Assembly: GCF_019931065.1 (NCBI RefSeq)
Contig: NZ_JAIOUQ010000003.1
Coordinates: forward strand, 124,001-188,000
DNA from: Methanobacterium spitsbergense
GTDB lineage: Archaea > Methanobacteriota > Methanobacteria > Methanobacteriales > Methanobacteriaceae
Reading direction: 5' to 3'
Length of the DNA stretch: 64,000 bases
The position numbers and the translations under genes are program-made. How positions within the stretch are numbered: the first letter of the stretch is position 1; every line of letters starts with the position of its first letter. Below the pieces are notes generated by a model. That model searched no databases and was not told where the DNA came from. It saw nothing but the letters and a program-made list of their open reading frames with translations. This document shows positions 19,728-30,223 of this stretch, piece after piece.

Positions 19728-19982
19728 TTAGACTCCACCAAATGTTGATAAGATAGCTCCTATTTTCACAACTTTGAAAGCTACAAATAGAATGATCAGT
19801 CCTATCACTATTCCGTATAAAATACCAATATCTCTTCCTATTTGTTGGCCCATTTTCTGAGAGATCTCACCGTAGTTAAATTCTACTTTATCTTCAATGT
19901 CATCTAATCTCTCATTTGCTTTGTTGTACTCATCTGCAGAGACAATGATACGAGGTATGGTATTTTTTTCTTCTTCTGCCAT
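19728..19982 (-). CDS. mtrG: Tetrahydromethanopterin S-methyltransferase subunit G
   Basis: Small subunit of the Na+-pumping Mtr complex. In 84 residues there are an N-terminal soluble helix with [22 protein letters not shown], then [23 protein letters not shown] leading into one C-terminal membrane span. The start is ATG behind GGGGGC, 2 nt after mtrF. Confidence 0.94.
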   Translation of the reverse strand: MAEEEKNTIPRIIVSADEYNKANERLDDIEDKVEFNYGEISQKMGQQIGRDIGILYGIVIGLIILFVAFKVVKIGAILSTFGGV

Positions 19983-19984
19983 AC

Positions 19985-20191
19985 TTATGCCCCCACCATC
20001 ATTTTATAAATTACTGGAAGGCCTACGAGGAGAAGTGCAAATATGAATCCCAAACCCATACCATATATTCTGGTTGATATAAGTCCTGCAAATAACCTCT
20101 GATCCCTACCAATTAGCTGGGTACGATATTTTATATCTTTTACAGTATTTTTTATGCCTCTAACGTTAGGTTTGTTTGATAATATTATCAT
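19985..20191 (-). CDS. mtrF: Tetrahydromethanopterin S-methyltransferase subunit F
   Basis: Subunit of the Mtr complex, 68 residues. A basic N-terminal part ([25 protein letters not shown]) resembles the C-terminal part of MtrA, as known for this pair, and one membrane span follows ([19 protein letters not shown]). The start is ATG behind GGGGGT. It lies between mtrA and mtrG. Confidence 0.94.
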   Translation of the reverse strand: MIILSNKPNVRGIKNTVKDIKYRTQLIGRDQRLFAGLISTRIYGMGLGFIFALLLVGLPVIYKMMVGA

Positions 20192-20201
20192 ATAAAACCC
20201 C

Positions 20202-20921
20202 CTATTTTAGCAATAGTATGGTTCCAAGAGTTAGGATGAAAGCTAAACCTACAACTAGTCCCTGAACCTTTCCAGCGTACATTCCTGCGAATTGTCTCTG
20301 GATTCCACCAACAGCTTTAATCTGCGTCTGAATGTTACGCATTCTAGCTTCGATTAGTGCGGTTTCAGGAGCTACTGGGCGTACTTCTTCGCCTTCTTCT
20401 TCATCTCCTTCCTCTTCAATTACTATTACCATTGCTTCTTCTTCAATTGCTCCGGGATCTTTCTCTATGCACTCTTTTACCTTTGCCTGAATTGCTGCAG
20501 CGTCCTCAACATCGATCAAATCTACCATTTCAAACTGGGATCTGAATCTGTCCAATCCTTCGTCTGGAATGTTTTCGATGTAAGGTATTGCACCATCAGC
20601 ACCTACGATGCTTCTTTTTTCAGGATCAACACCATTTTCATGGAGTGCCATAATACTTTGACCTGTGATGTGTCCCTGTACCTCTGATCCGCACAATATA
20701 AGGAACCTTAAGTTCGGATTGGATATTAAGTTTGAGATCATCTTTTCAATTCCGAGATTTTCGGTTTTGCACGGTCCTGCGATTGCAGCTCCTGCATCCA
20801 CTGGTATTTGTTCGATGTGGGAAGCAAGTGTTGCAACTGCTACAGGACTTTCTGGATCACCAGTCACGTAGTCACCGTTTATTACAGGCCATCCTTCTGC
20901 GGGTGATTTTTTATCTGCCAA
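20202..20921 (-). CDS. mtrA: Tetrahydromethanopterin S-methyltransferase subunit A (corrinoid subunit)
   Basis: Carries the cobamide that shuttles the methyl group between MtrH and MtrE. In 239 residues there are a cytoplasmic corrinoid domain with His84 ([10 protein letters not shown]), the residue known to ligate cobalt, an acidic linker near 168-180 ([12 protein letters not shown]), a conserved [24 protein letters not shown] segment given here in part, and a C-terminal membrane anchor (218-237). The start is TTG at 20921, fixed by AGGAGGTG at normal distance. It sits between mtrB and mtrF, with gaps of about 10 nt. Confidence 0.97.
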   Translation of the reverse strand: MADKKSPAEGWPVINGDYVTGDPESPVAVATLASHIEQIPVDAGAAIAGPCKTENLGIEKMISNLISNPNLRFLILCGSEVQGHITGQSIMALHENGVDPEKRSIVGADGAIPYIENIPDEGLDRFRSQFEMVDLIDVEDAAAIQAKVKECIEKDPGAIEEEAMVIVIEEEGDEEEGEEVRPVAPETALIEARMRNIQTQIKAVGGIQRQFAGMYAGKVQGLVVGLAFILTLGTILLLK

Positions 20922-20932
20922 TTTAACACCTC

Positions 20933-21238
20933 CTATAATAATAGGGCAACCAGCAGTACTAGCCCTAATATAAATCCGTAAACCATGTTGGTTAGTTTAC
21001 CTGCTGTAATGTAAACTCCTTCCCTTCCAGGATAGGCGCCTTCAGATACAGTGTTTGGATCTAAGGCCGTCTCTATATCGTTTGCTGCAGCCTCTAATTC
21101 TGTTATTTGCTCGTTTATTGTGTCCATTGATAAGATTAAGACTTCTCTACCTAAAGATGCCCCAATAATACCTGATGAAGGGTCTAGGGTTAGGTTGAGT
21201 TCAGGAGCTATTTTTACTAAGGGTAACATTTCTACCAT
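20933..21238 (-). CDS. mtrB: Tetrahydromethanopterin S-methyltransferase subunit B
   Basis: 101-residue Mtr subunit with a soluble N-terminal part ([20 protein letters not shown]), a helix VEINEQ-like region with [15 protein letters not shown], the conserved [13 protein letters not shown], and a C-terminal membrane span (83-101). The start is ATG behind AGGAGGA. Gap to mtrC is 12 nt. Confidence 0.94.
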   Translation of the reverse strand: MVEMLPLVKIAPELNLTLDPSSGIIGASLGREVLILSMDTINEQITELEAAANDIETALDPNTVSEGAYPGREGVYITAGKLTNMVYGFILGLVLLVALLL

Positions 21239-21250
21239 TTTGCTTTCCTC

Positions 21251-22063
21251 CTATTGTTCTTCCTCTTTAGGCCACATTCCAGACCATTTAACTGATGCTG
21301 CACTATCGAGTGATGCCTGTAAAAAGGCTCTCATAGATATAAACCATCCTATTGCACCAATTATGGATATTACCCACCAAGCTTTTGAAAAGCCTATTCC
21401 AAGAAGTCCTATTATCGCCATGGACATGAATGCTGTAGTTGCTGCGAGTTTTAGGGTTCTTCTTTGGTCTTCGTTTGGACCTAAACATGCGTTGAATGGG
21501 TGCTGAATTGCCATTGTGTTTAATATGAACAAGAGTCCTATGAATCCTGTTGATATAACAGTTGTTAGTATTGCAGGCATTGCATAACTACCAGCTATTG
21601 CTGCAGAGAATCCGAGAACAGATAGTGCTGCTGCTCCTGAAAGTTCAATTGTGCACTGCACAAGTATAGGAATTTTCATTCCAACTATTTTTTTACCGAT
21701 AAGCGCAACAACTCCACCAAGTATCATTGCAATGGCAAATGCCACCAATGGTCCTAGTATTGTGTATGCTGAACCAAGCATTATACCGCCTGCAAGTCCT
21801 GCTAAAACACCAATTATACCAATAGCTAGTGACATGTATCCGATTGATGGTACACCTGTACCTAAACCGTAGCTTGCAACTCTTCTTATGGCATCTGCTC
21901 CCCATACTATGGCACAAACTGCTCCTAATGAAGCAAGTAATGGGCCTAGTATTGGGTTAAAGGGTGTGGCGTATATTCCTATAAGTCCTCCAACTACTCC
22001 AAGTGCTATTGTCCTGGATGGTGGTATGGCTACTGATGCTTCGCCTCCTCCTGCTGCTGACAT
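21251..22063 (-). CDS. mtrC: Tetrahydromethanopterin S-methyltransferase subunit C
   Basis: Integral membrane subunit of the Na+-translocating Mtr complex, 270 residues. It is mostly hydrophobic, with about seven to eight Gly- and Ile-rich spans, beginning after SVAIPPSRTIALGVVGGLIG. MtrC, D and E together are thought to form the Na+ path. The ATG shares one base with the mtrD stop (TAATG), showing coupled translation. Confidence 0.95.
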   Translation of the reverse strand: MSAAGGGEASVAIPPSRTIALGVVGGLIGIYATPFNPILGPLLASLGAVCAIVWGADAIRRVASYGLGTGVPSIGYMSLAIGIIGVLAGLAGGIMLGSAYTILGPLVAFAIAMILGGVVALIGKKIVGMKIPILVQCTIELSGAAALSVLGFSAAIAGSYAMPAILTTVISTGFIGLLFILNTMAIQHPFNACLGPNEDQRRTLKLAATTAFMSMAIIGLLGIGFSKAWWVISIIGAIGWFISMRAFLQASLDSAASVKWSGMWPKEEEQ

Positions 22064-22797
22064 TAGAATACACCTCCTTTAAGTAGTAAAACTGCAATTA
22101 AACCTGTTACCAAAGATGCAACTAGACATGCTAGAACGCCTTTTGGTAGTCTCTTGAATTTAGGGTCGTGAAATCCTTCAATTGTACCGCCTATGTTATA
22201 GGATGCTACAACTGCGTTAATGAAGAAAACACCAACTGCAAATATTGCTGCTACTGTGACAGCTGTGAGGGAAACTCCTCCACCTAATAATAGTGACAGT
22301 TTGTAACCTGGGAGTACTGCTAGTGCTTCGTATAAAGCCCAGTAAATAAGTGCTCCACCAATTCCACCCAGTGCTCCTCCTATTATTCCACTGACGTAAC
22401 ATACTGTTGGAATTCCGTGTCCTTCTGTTCCTTGTGTTACGTATTTACTCTGTTCGTACTTGGTTATTGGGTCAACTTCAACTTTTGCTGATGCTGGCAC
22501 AACACCGACACCCCATACGTATACGAGGTTACCTACAAGCATGGTTATTCCGATCATGATCATAGAACCCACAGCGCCTCCAGCCAGTATAAGCCATAAT
22601 GGCTGTCCTGTCAGTGCGGCTGCTGTGATGAGTCCGGTCATACCTGAACCTGCTGCAAGCATAGCTGTACCTGTTCCAACTCCTGTAGCTGTTGCTATTG
22701 CTGCTGGGGCTCCGCCCACTGGTATAAAGTGTACACCTCCACCAATGAGAACTCCTCCAACGGTTATAGCACCGATTAATAATAATGGATCCATCAT
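22063..22797 (-). CDS. mtrD: Tetrahydromethanopterin S-methyltransferase subunit D
   Basis: Integral membrane subunit of Mtr, 244 residues, about six spans, Gly/Ala-rich. Conserved features include [25 protein letters not shown], given here in part, near the start and [19 protein letters not shown] in the central loop. Two ATG codons (22797, 22794) follow AAGGAGG. It overlaps mtrC by one base. Confidence 0.95.
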   Translation of the reverse strand: MMDPLLLIGAITVGGVLIGGGVHFIPVGGAPAAIATATGVGTGTAMLAAGSGMTGLITAAALTGQPLWLILAGGAVGSMIMIGITMLVGNLVYVWGVGVVPASAKVEVDPITKYEQSKYVTQGTEGHGIPTVCYVSGIIGGALGGIGGALIYWALYEALAVLPGYKLSLLLGGGVSLTAVTVAAIFAVGVFFINAVVASYNIGGTIEGFHDPKFKRLPKGVLACLVASLVTGLIAVLLLKGGVF

Positions 22798-22816
22798 AAA
22801 ACCTCCTTAACGATCC

Positions 22817-23698
22817 TCATTCTTTATATGGTCCATAAGTGTTTCTTGCGAAAATCTCAATTCTGTTGTTGATGATTATGAGTGCTAAAATTATTACAAG
22901 ACTAGCAATAACTCCTCCAGCTGCTCCGAATACAATGGTAGTCCAGAAGCTAAAGAATACTATAAGTCCGAAACAGAAACCTGTTACGGGTCCTCCAAAC
23001 TTCGCACAGAAATGTACAACATCAATTGAGTTTCTTGCACCCAGTTCTGCTTTGGTTGTTATATCACCGTGAATAGCAACTGGAATACCTCCACCAAATG
23101 GGTATGTCTGGTACTCTCTTTCAGCACCATAGTGAACATCTCCGGTTGATGAACCGATTGCACCAATTGTTATACCCCATAGCACTGCTAATAGTGGTAA
23201 TGGGAACGGGTGATTAAATCCTGATATTGGTAAGGTCATAAGATATGAAAATCCAACTATACAGAATGTAACAATAAATCCATGAGCTGCTATTGGTCCT
23301 AAATGACTGGTAATAACATCAATGAACACTGGTTGATTAAATTGAGATTGACTTACAATTCTTCCTAAGTAAGATGTTGTTGCAAATGCAGTGTGGAAAA
23401 GTGCTGCTATAAATCCACCAGCAGCTATTGACATTATAACTGGTAGATGTACTGAACTTATAAGGACAAATGCCACAGAACCTGCTATACCTGCAAGTGT
23501 ACCCATCTGTACGGGTTCACCAGATATGGCCTTGTTAAACATCCTGTGAAGGTGTCCCATCTGCGGAGCCAGCTGAACTTGTGAGTTAGGGTTACTCATT
23601 GAACCGACATCAGATTCTAAATCTTCTGCGGCCCCAGCAATGGTTGCGGCAGCGCCCATTAATGCAACGACGCCTAATCCTGCTATCATAGGGTCCAT
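22817..23698 (-). CDS. mtrE: Tetrahydromethanopterin S-methyltransferase subunit E
   Basis: Integral membrane subunit of Mtr, 293 residues with about six spans. A conserved region GAEREYQTYPFGGGIPVAIHGDI and NSIDVVHFCAKFGGPVTGFC face the cytoplasmic side, where the catalytic steps occur. The start is ATG behind AGGAGGAAG. It is the first mtr gene, 56 nt after mcrA, with a terminator hairpin between them, so mtr expression depends on readthrough or on a promoter inside mcrA. Confidence 0.96.
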   Translation of the reverse strand: MDPMIAGLGVVALMGAAATIAGAAEDLESDVGSMSNPNSQVQLAPQMGHLHRMFNKAISGEPVQMGTLAGIAGSVAFVLISSVHLPVIMSIAAGGFIAALFHTAFATTSYLGRIVSQSQFNQPVFIDVITSHLGPIAAHGFIVTFCIVGFSYLMTLPISGFNHPFPLPLLAVLWGITIGAIGSSTGDVHYGAEREYQTYPFGGGIPVAIHGDITTKAELGARNSIDVVHFCAKFGGPVTGFCFGLIVFFSFWTTIVFGAAGGVIASLVIILALIIINNRIEIFARNTYGPYKE

Positions 23699-23711
23699 AT
23701 TACTTCCTCCT

Positions 23712-23754
23712 TCTTTTTAAAAAATATAAAAAAAATAGGTGTTTGCGCACCTAT

Positions 23755-23756
<2 letters not shown>
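23712..23756 (-). terminator. Hairpin and U-tract between mcrA and mtrE
   Basis: A perfect 9-bp stem AAATAGGTG-N6-CACCTATTT (23733-23756) begins within the mcrA stop codon region. On the minus strand it is followed directly by an uninterrupted U-rich run (23712-23732). It looks like an intrinsic terminator placed between two co-oriented operons. Confidence 0.7.
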
Positions 23757-25407
<1,651 letters not shown>

Positions 25408-25422
25408 ATTTTCACCTCCTTC

Positions 25423-26172
25423 TTATTCAGGACCGTATCCACCCTGGGATCTTGTCACGTGTATTCTGTGGAGTACTTCTACTGCGTCTGCGTCGTCTCT
25501 GTAAGCTTCCCCATCTTTTCTGTAGATGGTTGTTTTCTCTTTGAGTACTTCTTCAGCTAATGGTGCCCCTAAAACGACTGGTTCGTCTAATTCGTCACCA
25601 ATCTGGTTTTTAACTGATTCAACGTTTCCTGTAGCTTTGTTTAAGACCTGCCTTCTGAGCATGTCAAACATTAAACCATCTTCGTCGAGTCTTAAGGAGT
25701 GTCCGTGTACAGTTTTTCCTCTAATTCCTGTTCTTGCAGGGTCGAAGAATTCTGTTTCAAGGAGTTCTTTTGAGATCTTTTCAAGGTCTCTTTCCCTTGC
25801 TTCTATAATTTGCCTACCTGATAGTGTACCTGCGTCAGAACCTCTGAATCTGCATAGGTATGCTCTTGACCTTGCAAATGGTTGTGCTGGAGCAAAGTAC
25901 ATTGAGTCAGTAAACTGGATATATCTAACTCTGTCTCCGGCTTTTGCACCGTCGACTGCTTCGACTAATTCTCTTACTGCATCTTCTGGTTCGTCCATTT
26001 CTTCTAGTGGTGGGTGTACGCTGGGGTATTCCTCACCAGGAGCTCTGTGACCTAATATCTTTACAACATCTTCGTCTGAGATTTCCCTCAATTTTTCGAG
26101 GTCGTAATCAGGGTTGCATAAATTCCTTCTGTTCTGTGCAACCTTGGTTGTTCCGGGATAGTATTGTGCCAT
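25423..26172 (-). CDS. mcrG: Methyl-coenzyme M reductase gamma subunit
   Basis: Gamma subunit of the (alpha-beta-gamma)2 reductase, 249 residues from the preferred start. Protein starts MAQYYPGTTKVAQNRR, the standard family N-terminus; ATG at 26172 lies 8 nt after GGAGGT, whereas the ATG at 26178 is too close. Conserved blocks include GHRAPGEEYPSVHPPLEE and DSMYFAPAQPF, and TVHGHSLRLDEDGLMFD. It follows mcrC by 2 nt and precedes mcrA by 15 nt. Confidence 0.98.
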   Translation of the reverse strand: MAQYYPGTTKVAQNRRNLCNPDYDLEKLREISDEDVVKILGHRAPGEEYPSVHPPLEEMDEPEDAVRELVEAVDGAKAGDRVRYIQFTDSMYFAPAQPFARSRAYLCRFRGSDAGTLSGRQIIEARERDLEKISKELLETEFFDPARTGIRGKTVHGHSLRLDEDGLMFDMLRRQVLNKATGNVESVKNQIGDELDEPVVLGAPLAEEVLKEKTTIYRKDGEAYRDDADAVEVLHRIHVTRSQGGYGPE

Positions 26173-26174
26173 AT

Positions 26175-26771
26175 TCATGCACCTCCTAATGCTAATTTAA
26201 CTTTTCTTATTATTTCATCCAATTTATCTTGGGGACACGTTTCGCCTCTAATAACGCCGCTAATTATATCCACAATTTCACCTTTTGTATTTGGTTCAGT
26301 GGGCATAACAGATCTTGTTTTGACACCTATCTTTGCAAAATCTTCAAAGTCAACAGGATATTCACAAATTATGACACAAGGCCGGTTAACATGTCTTAAA
26401 ATTAGTCTGGCTTTATATATGATGTGATGTCTCACACCACCCAGATGAACTACTACCAGACGGAATCTCTTAATTTGCTCTATCTCCTTTGGAGTGAGCC
26501 CAAAAAGACTTCCCGAACCTGCTGATGGTGCATCTTGGGGTACACCAGCACCTGCATTTAAAACAAGCGTGCTTGTCTGGATGTTGGCTTCGCGTAATGC
26601 GAAGGTTATTTCACAGACTGGCTTGGTTATGTGCCTCCTTCCTGGAGACATTGCAATTGCCAAAACTTCATTTCCACACTCTGCAAATGTTCCTCTCTGG
26701 GCTATTCCTCCTCCTTCGCCCATTCCCATGGTTTCTCTGCAGTCTACGACGTGTGTGGTTTTTCCAATCAT
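26175..26771 (-). CDS. mcrC: McrC, methyl-coenzyme M reductase operon protein C
   Basis: Non-structural mcr protein, 198 residues. McrC is a component of the activation complex that reduces F430 nickel to Ni(I), and it has also been called component A3a. Typical blocks are [21 protein letters not shown] near the start, [15 protein letters not shown], and [17 protein letters not shown]. The start is ATG immediately after the mcrD stop (TAATAATG). It lies in the normal mcrBDCGA order. Confidence 0.96.
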   Translation of the reverse strand: MIGKTTHVVDCRETMGMGEGGGIAQRGTFAECGNEVLAIAMSPGRRHITKPVCEITFALREANIQTSTLVLNAGAGVPQDAPSAGSGSLFGLTPKEIEQIKRFRLVVVHLGGVRHHIIYKARLILRHVNRPCVIICEYPVDFEDFAKIGVKTRSVMPTEPNTKGEIVDIISGVIRGETCPQDKLDEIIRKVKLALGGA

Positions 26772-26773
26772 TA

Positions 26774-27208
26774 TTATTCTTTCCTTTTTAGTATCGTGGC
26801 CCTTTCACTGAGTTGCGCGTTTTGATCTGTTAAACCTACCATTTCATCAGGTATGTCATCCAGAGCTACACCATATTTGATTTTGTCTGAAACTGTTTTT
26901 TGTTTTCTTATAAAGGTTCCAACATGTATGTTGAATCCAAAAGAAATATTATCTTCACATTTAAGTTTTACTGCGTCAATAGTTTCTTCGTCTTCTATTT
27001 CCATAAATATTCTGCCAGTTTTTACTTGTAAATCAACTTCTTCTCCTTTTATGTTGATTACTCTGTGATCTGGGTCATTTGTGCCAGTAGGAAGTCTTTG
27101 TCCCTGTAGAACTATTTTCTTTACGCCATCGAGTTCATCAAGAGCATTTAAAAGGCTCTCTGTGGTATCAGCGCTTAATAATCTGTGTGGAAAGATCTCG
27201 ATGTCCAT
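26774..27208 (-). CDS. mcrD: McrD, methyl-coenzyme M reductase operon protein D
   Basis: Non-structural mcr protein of 144 residues that associates with Mcr, probably in assembly or F430 delivery. It starts [17 protein letters not shown] and contains [17 protein letters not shown] and [11 protein letters not shown], typical for the family. The start is ATG behind GGGGGT. It lies between mcrB and mcrC. Confidence 0.96.
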   Translation of the reverse strand: MDIEIFPHRLLSADTTESLLNALDELDGVKKIVLQGQRLPTGTNDPDHRVINIKGEEVDLQVKTGRIFMEIEDEETIDAVKLKCEDNISFGFNIHVGTFIRKQKTVSDKIKYGVALDDIPDEMVGLTDQNAQLSERATILKRKE

Positions 27209-27237
27209 TTGAATTTACCCCCAAGGGTGGATTTTAT

Positions 27238-28563
27238 CTAGAGTTTGCCTTTTATGTCGACGGCTGCCTCGTTCACATATTTCAGTGGGTTTCGGAACTC
27301 GTCAACTTGGCTGAATACATCCTTAATTAATCCGGAGGTTGCTTCTGGGGAGAACAATTGTGTTCCTGCGTCTAAAGCCATAGCTGCGGCTACGCATGGT
27401 ATAGCGAAACCTTTACTGTGTCTTGTTACAACGTGGTTACCATTGAATATACCTGGGCCTCCACCGCCGTAAATTGAGTGACTGAAGAAAGAGAATCCTA
27501 CAGCTGTACCTTCAACTCTACCGAAGTCTACGCTTGGTAATCCTGTTTCAAACTCAAGAATATCGTTGTAGTATAATAATGTGGATGAAACACCCTGTGC
27601 AGCTCTTGCAGCACCTTGGTTTACCATAGTAGCTGCCATCATACCGGCTGCTGCGTATGCGTTCCATTTTGCCATGTCGTCAGTTCCGTAGACATTGAAT
27701 CCGTTTAGATCTTTTTCTACACCGATTACTCCGTCTGCTTTTGCTCTGTCAACCATTCCGTTTATAACAGATCCGACTGTACCAGTTTTACCGTTATCTT
27801 TAACAAGGTCGTATACCATGTTGTCTGCGTTCATTCCCTGATATGCAAGTCCGAGTAAGTGCATTCTCTCAAATTTACCTACTGCATCTCCCATTTCAAA
27901 CATTGCTGCTTGTTCAAGTAAACTTGATAAAGCTGCTGAGTTCATGGTATTTTTAAGTGTTGTTGCTACAACGTGGTTTACCATGATGTTCCTTAAGGAA
28001 TAACCTGGTCCTTCTAGTTTCTGAGGTACGTCAAGCATGGTTGCTAAATTTCCACCCATATAATCAACTGATTGTGGGTATCTTCCTAAAATAGCAGCTT
28101 TTACCATGTTGGCATCGTACATGTTCACGTCACACACATCGACTATTGACTGGATAAATGCTTGAGCAGTTACCAGTGGAGCTGCTGAGTATTCAGCTGC
28201 TGCATCAAATCTTGCTTGTGGAATCTGGACAAGTACCCTTTTACCACCAACTAATAATTCAACGTTTGTGTTGTCGCCTTCTTCAACCTGTATCATTTCA
28301 GCTGCTTTAGCTGCAATAGCTTCTGCATTGCTTACAATGTCAAGGTCAAGTTCCCTACCTAAGATTTTCCCTCCACCGAGTTTACCGGTTTTAAGAGCGT
28401 TCTCTACACCCTCTAGGTTTACAGCTACAGTCCTTTTAACACCTTGTACGATTGCTTTAATCGCAGGGTTCCTCAATGGACTGAGGGCTTCTAGCGGGAC
28501 CTGTTCTTCAACAAGATTTCCTCTGTCGTCGTACAAGTCGATCTTATCATCAAACTTTGCCAT
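27238..28563 (-). CDS. mcrB: Methyl-coenzyme M reductase beta subunit
   Basis: Beta subunit of methyl-coenzyme M reductase, 441 residues. The start is ATG at 28563 ([15 protein letters not shown]), because the upstream ATG at 28581 overlaps the strong AGGAGGG that serves it. Conserved parts include [26 protein letters not shown], given here in part, and [30 protein letters not shown], also in part, which contains the coenzyme B-binding and active-site residues. It is the first gene of mcrBDCGA with a leader of roughly 140-180 nt. Confidence 0.98.
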   Translation of the reverse strand: MAKFDDKIDLYDDRGNLVEEQVPLEALSPLRNPAIKAIVQGVKRTVAVNLEGVENALKTGKLGGGKILGRELDLDIVSNAEAIAAKAAEMIQVEEGDNTNVELLVGGKRVLVQIPQARFDAAAEYSAAPLVTAQAFIQSIVDVCDVNMYDANMVKAAILGRYPQSVDYMGGNLATMLDVPQKLEGPGYSLRNIMVNHVVATTLKNTMNSAALSSLLEQAAMFEMGDAVGKFERMHLLGLAYQGMNADNMVYDLVKDNGKTGTVGSVINGMVDRAKADGVIGVEKDLNGFNVYGTDDMAKWNAYAAAGMMAATMVNQGAARAAQGVSSTLLYYNDILEFETGLPSVDFGRVEGTAVGFSFFSHSIYGGGGPGIFNGNHVVTRHSKGFAIPCVAAAMALDAGTQLFSPEATSGLIKDVFSQVDEFRNPLKYVNEAAVDIKGKL

Positions 28564-28618
28564 TTTTTCCCTCCTACGCATATTCTTTGTACATCAATTG
28601 TTGCACCAATTCAAATTC

Positions 28619-28674
28619 GTGACCAGATGTGAATCATTCCACATTCTAGTGACCCGATGTGAATCTGTTCACAT
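28619..28674. repeat. Two operator-like repeats in the mcrB leader
   Basis: GTGACC-A/C-GATGTGAATC occurs at 28619-28635 and again at 28649-28665, exactly 30 bp apart (about three helical turns). Each copy contains an inverted repeat: ATGTGAA-N4-TTCACAT, perfect at 28657-28674, and ATGTGAA-N4-TCCACAT with one mismatch at 28627-28644. Both lie downstream of the candidate mcr promoters. This is the pattern of a dimeric regulator with two sites on one DNA face. Confidence 0.6.
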
Positions 28675-28688
28675 AGGGGATATTCCCC

Positions 28689-28781
28689 ATGGTACCTTTT
28701 GATATACGAAACTGCATTTATGCTCTTATATGTTATTAAAGTTTCTTCTTGATTCAATTAGAAAGATTTATAAGGTACCAT
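28689..28781. repeat. Inverted ATGGTACC boxes flanking the mcr promoter
   Basis: ATGGTACCTT at 28689-28698 and its reverse complement ending at 28781 (28772-28781) form a perfect 10-bp inverted pair. The stretch between them contains both candidate mcrB TATA boxes. The distal box directly abuts the TTATAAATC element. Confidence 0.5.
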
Positions 28782-28870
28782 AACCCAACAATTTTTTATA
28801 TTTTAATATTGTTTCTACGTTAATTTTTTTATTCAAATTGCTAATTTTATAGGGTTAAAAAGAGGTTAAC

Positions 28871-30121
28871 ATGCAGATTATAGCAGATGTAGGTGGAATA
28901 CCTGGTAAGGACTGCAGAGGATTTTGTAAATACTGTTATTTCAGGAAAGTTAAAGAACAGGATCCTCTAGGATGTAGACACTGCACCCCCGGAAGGGTTG
29001 GATGCGAAAATTGTACAACAGGAGTTAGGGAAGTAAAAAACGAATTTATTCATCCATTCATGGTAGTTGGCTCTGTACAAAATTCCCTTATGATGGGAGA
29101 AATAAAAGATAAAAATTTAAAGGTCAATATCAGCGGAGGAGGAGATGTTAGCTGTTATCCTCATCTCATGGAAGTGGCTGGTGCATTAAATCAATACAAT
29201 CTCCCCATGCATCTTGGTTACACAAGTGGAAAGGGTATTGAAGAAATAAAAATGGCAGAAAATCTTATTTCCCTTGGAGTAGACGAGGTAACCTTTACAG
29301 CTTTTTCTACCAATCAGAAAATAAGGGAAGAATGGACAGGAGATAAAACCAAAGGAGAATCTTTAAAGGCTTTAAAGCTTTTCTGTGAAAACATTGAAGT
29401 TCATGCTGCCTCTGTAATAGTTCCGGGAGTAAATGATGGAGAAGAACTATTTGAAACCTGTAGCACACTTGAAGATTGGGGAGCTAAAGCATTTATACTT
29501 ATGAGATTTGCCAATTTCCGAAATCAAGGGTTAATACTGGGAAATGAACCAATATTAGAAGATGTAAACCCTCACAGTCTTGAGGAATTTGAAGAATTGG
29601 TACGTAGAATAAACAAAGAGTTTAACTTCCGTGTTACAGGAACACCACTTTGCGATCCTGAAAACGACACACCCTTTGCAATTTCAAAGGAAAAAAATAG
29701 TAAATATTTGGATATACTTACCGATGTCACTTCTGAAGCAACAATATTAACAAGTAGTATTGCAGCACCGTTTATTGATAAAATAATTAAAAGAATAGAA
29801 GCAGACGACCTTGTAAATGTTGTTCCAGTTGATCAGGACATAGGTTGCCTAATAACTCAAAAGGATCTGGAAGAGGTCAATCTAAATGATTTAAAAGATA
29901 CAGTTTTAATTCCTGGACGGGCCCTTGTCCATGATAAGATGGCACAGGAAATTTTGAGTAGAGATGGTGTTGATAGAATTGTTACACGAGGACCAGACAA
30001 ACTTACTGTTGATGGGGAAATGAGTGGAACCCTCAGCAATGAAGATGTTCTTAAAAAAGAATTAATAGCATTTGAAGATCTTTTAGAAGCGATAAACTTC
30101 TTTGGAGTCCGTAAAAAATAA
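28871..30121 (+). CDS. mmp10: Radical SAM McrA arginine methyltransferase Mmp10
   Basis: Cobalamin-using radical SAM enzyme (methanogenesis marker 10) that installs the C5 methyl on Arg271 of McrA. The 416-residue product has CxxxCxxC at Cys15, Cys19, Cys22 (DCRGFCKYCYF), followed by a Cys-rich loop (GCRHCTPGRVGCENC). The SAM-binding NISGGGDV near 77 and a barrel rich in conserved Gly follow. The C-terminal part (about 300-416) is a separate small domain. The start is ATG behind AGAGG. It is divergent from mcrB, so enzyme and substrate genes share a control region. McrA here keeps Arg271, the target. Confidence 0.93.
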   Translation: MQIIADVGGIPGKDCRGFCKYCYFRKVKEQDPLGCRHCTPGRVGCENCTTGVREVKNEFIHPFMVVGSVQNSLMMGEIKDKNLKVNISGGGDVSCYPHLMEVAGALNQYNLPMHLGYTSGKGIEEIKMAENLISLGVDEVTFTAFSTNQKIREEWTGDKTKGESLKALKLFCENIEVHAASVIVPGVNDGEELFETCSTLEDWGAKAFILMRFANFRNQGLILGNEPILEDVNPHSLEEFEELVRRINKEFNFRVTGTPLCDPENDTPFAISKEKNSKYLDILTDVTSEATILTSSIAAPFIDKIIKRIEADDLVNVVPVDQDIGCLITQKDLEEVNLNDLKDTVLIPGRALVHDKMAQEILSRDGVDRIVTRGPDKLTVDGEMSGTLSNEDVLKKELIAFEDLLEAINFFGVRKK

Positions 30122-30223
30122 TTGGAAATACTTATTTTTTTTTAAAATAAATTAGTTAATAATATTACATCTTGAAAATTATTTAATGAAAAATGATTTA
30201 TTTACTTATATTAAATTAAATAT

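Larger units (their letters stand above)
28564..28870. promoter_or_regulatory. Divergent control region of mcr and mmp10
   Basis: This gap of 307 nt separates mcrB (minus) from mmp10 (plus) and contains no gene I would accept. It holds two candidate minus-strand TATA boxes (28764-28773 TTATAAATC-like, and 28723-28733 ATATAAGAG), two ATGTGAA-type palindromes, GGGGA-N3-TCCCC (28676-28688), and an inverted pair of ATGGTACC boxes. A plus-strand AT-rich TATA-like stretch at 28793-28806 and TTTTATAGGG nearer the gene may serve mmp10. Confidence 0.6.

Noticed and set aside
28646..28717. A 23-codon frame in the mcrB leader overlapping the repeats (possible leader peptide)
   Set aside because: No ribosome site precedes its ATG, and one of the two candidate TATA boxes would start transcription downstream of it. 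The palindromic repeats explain the sequence better.
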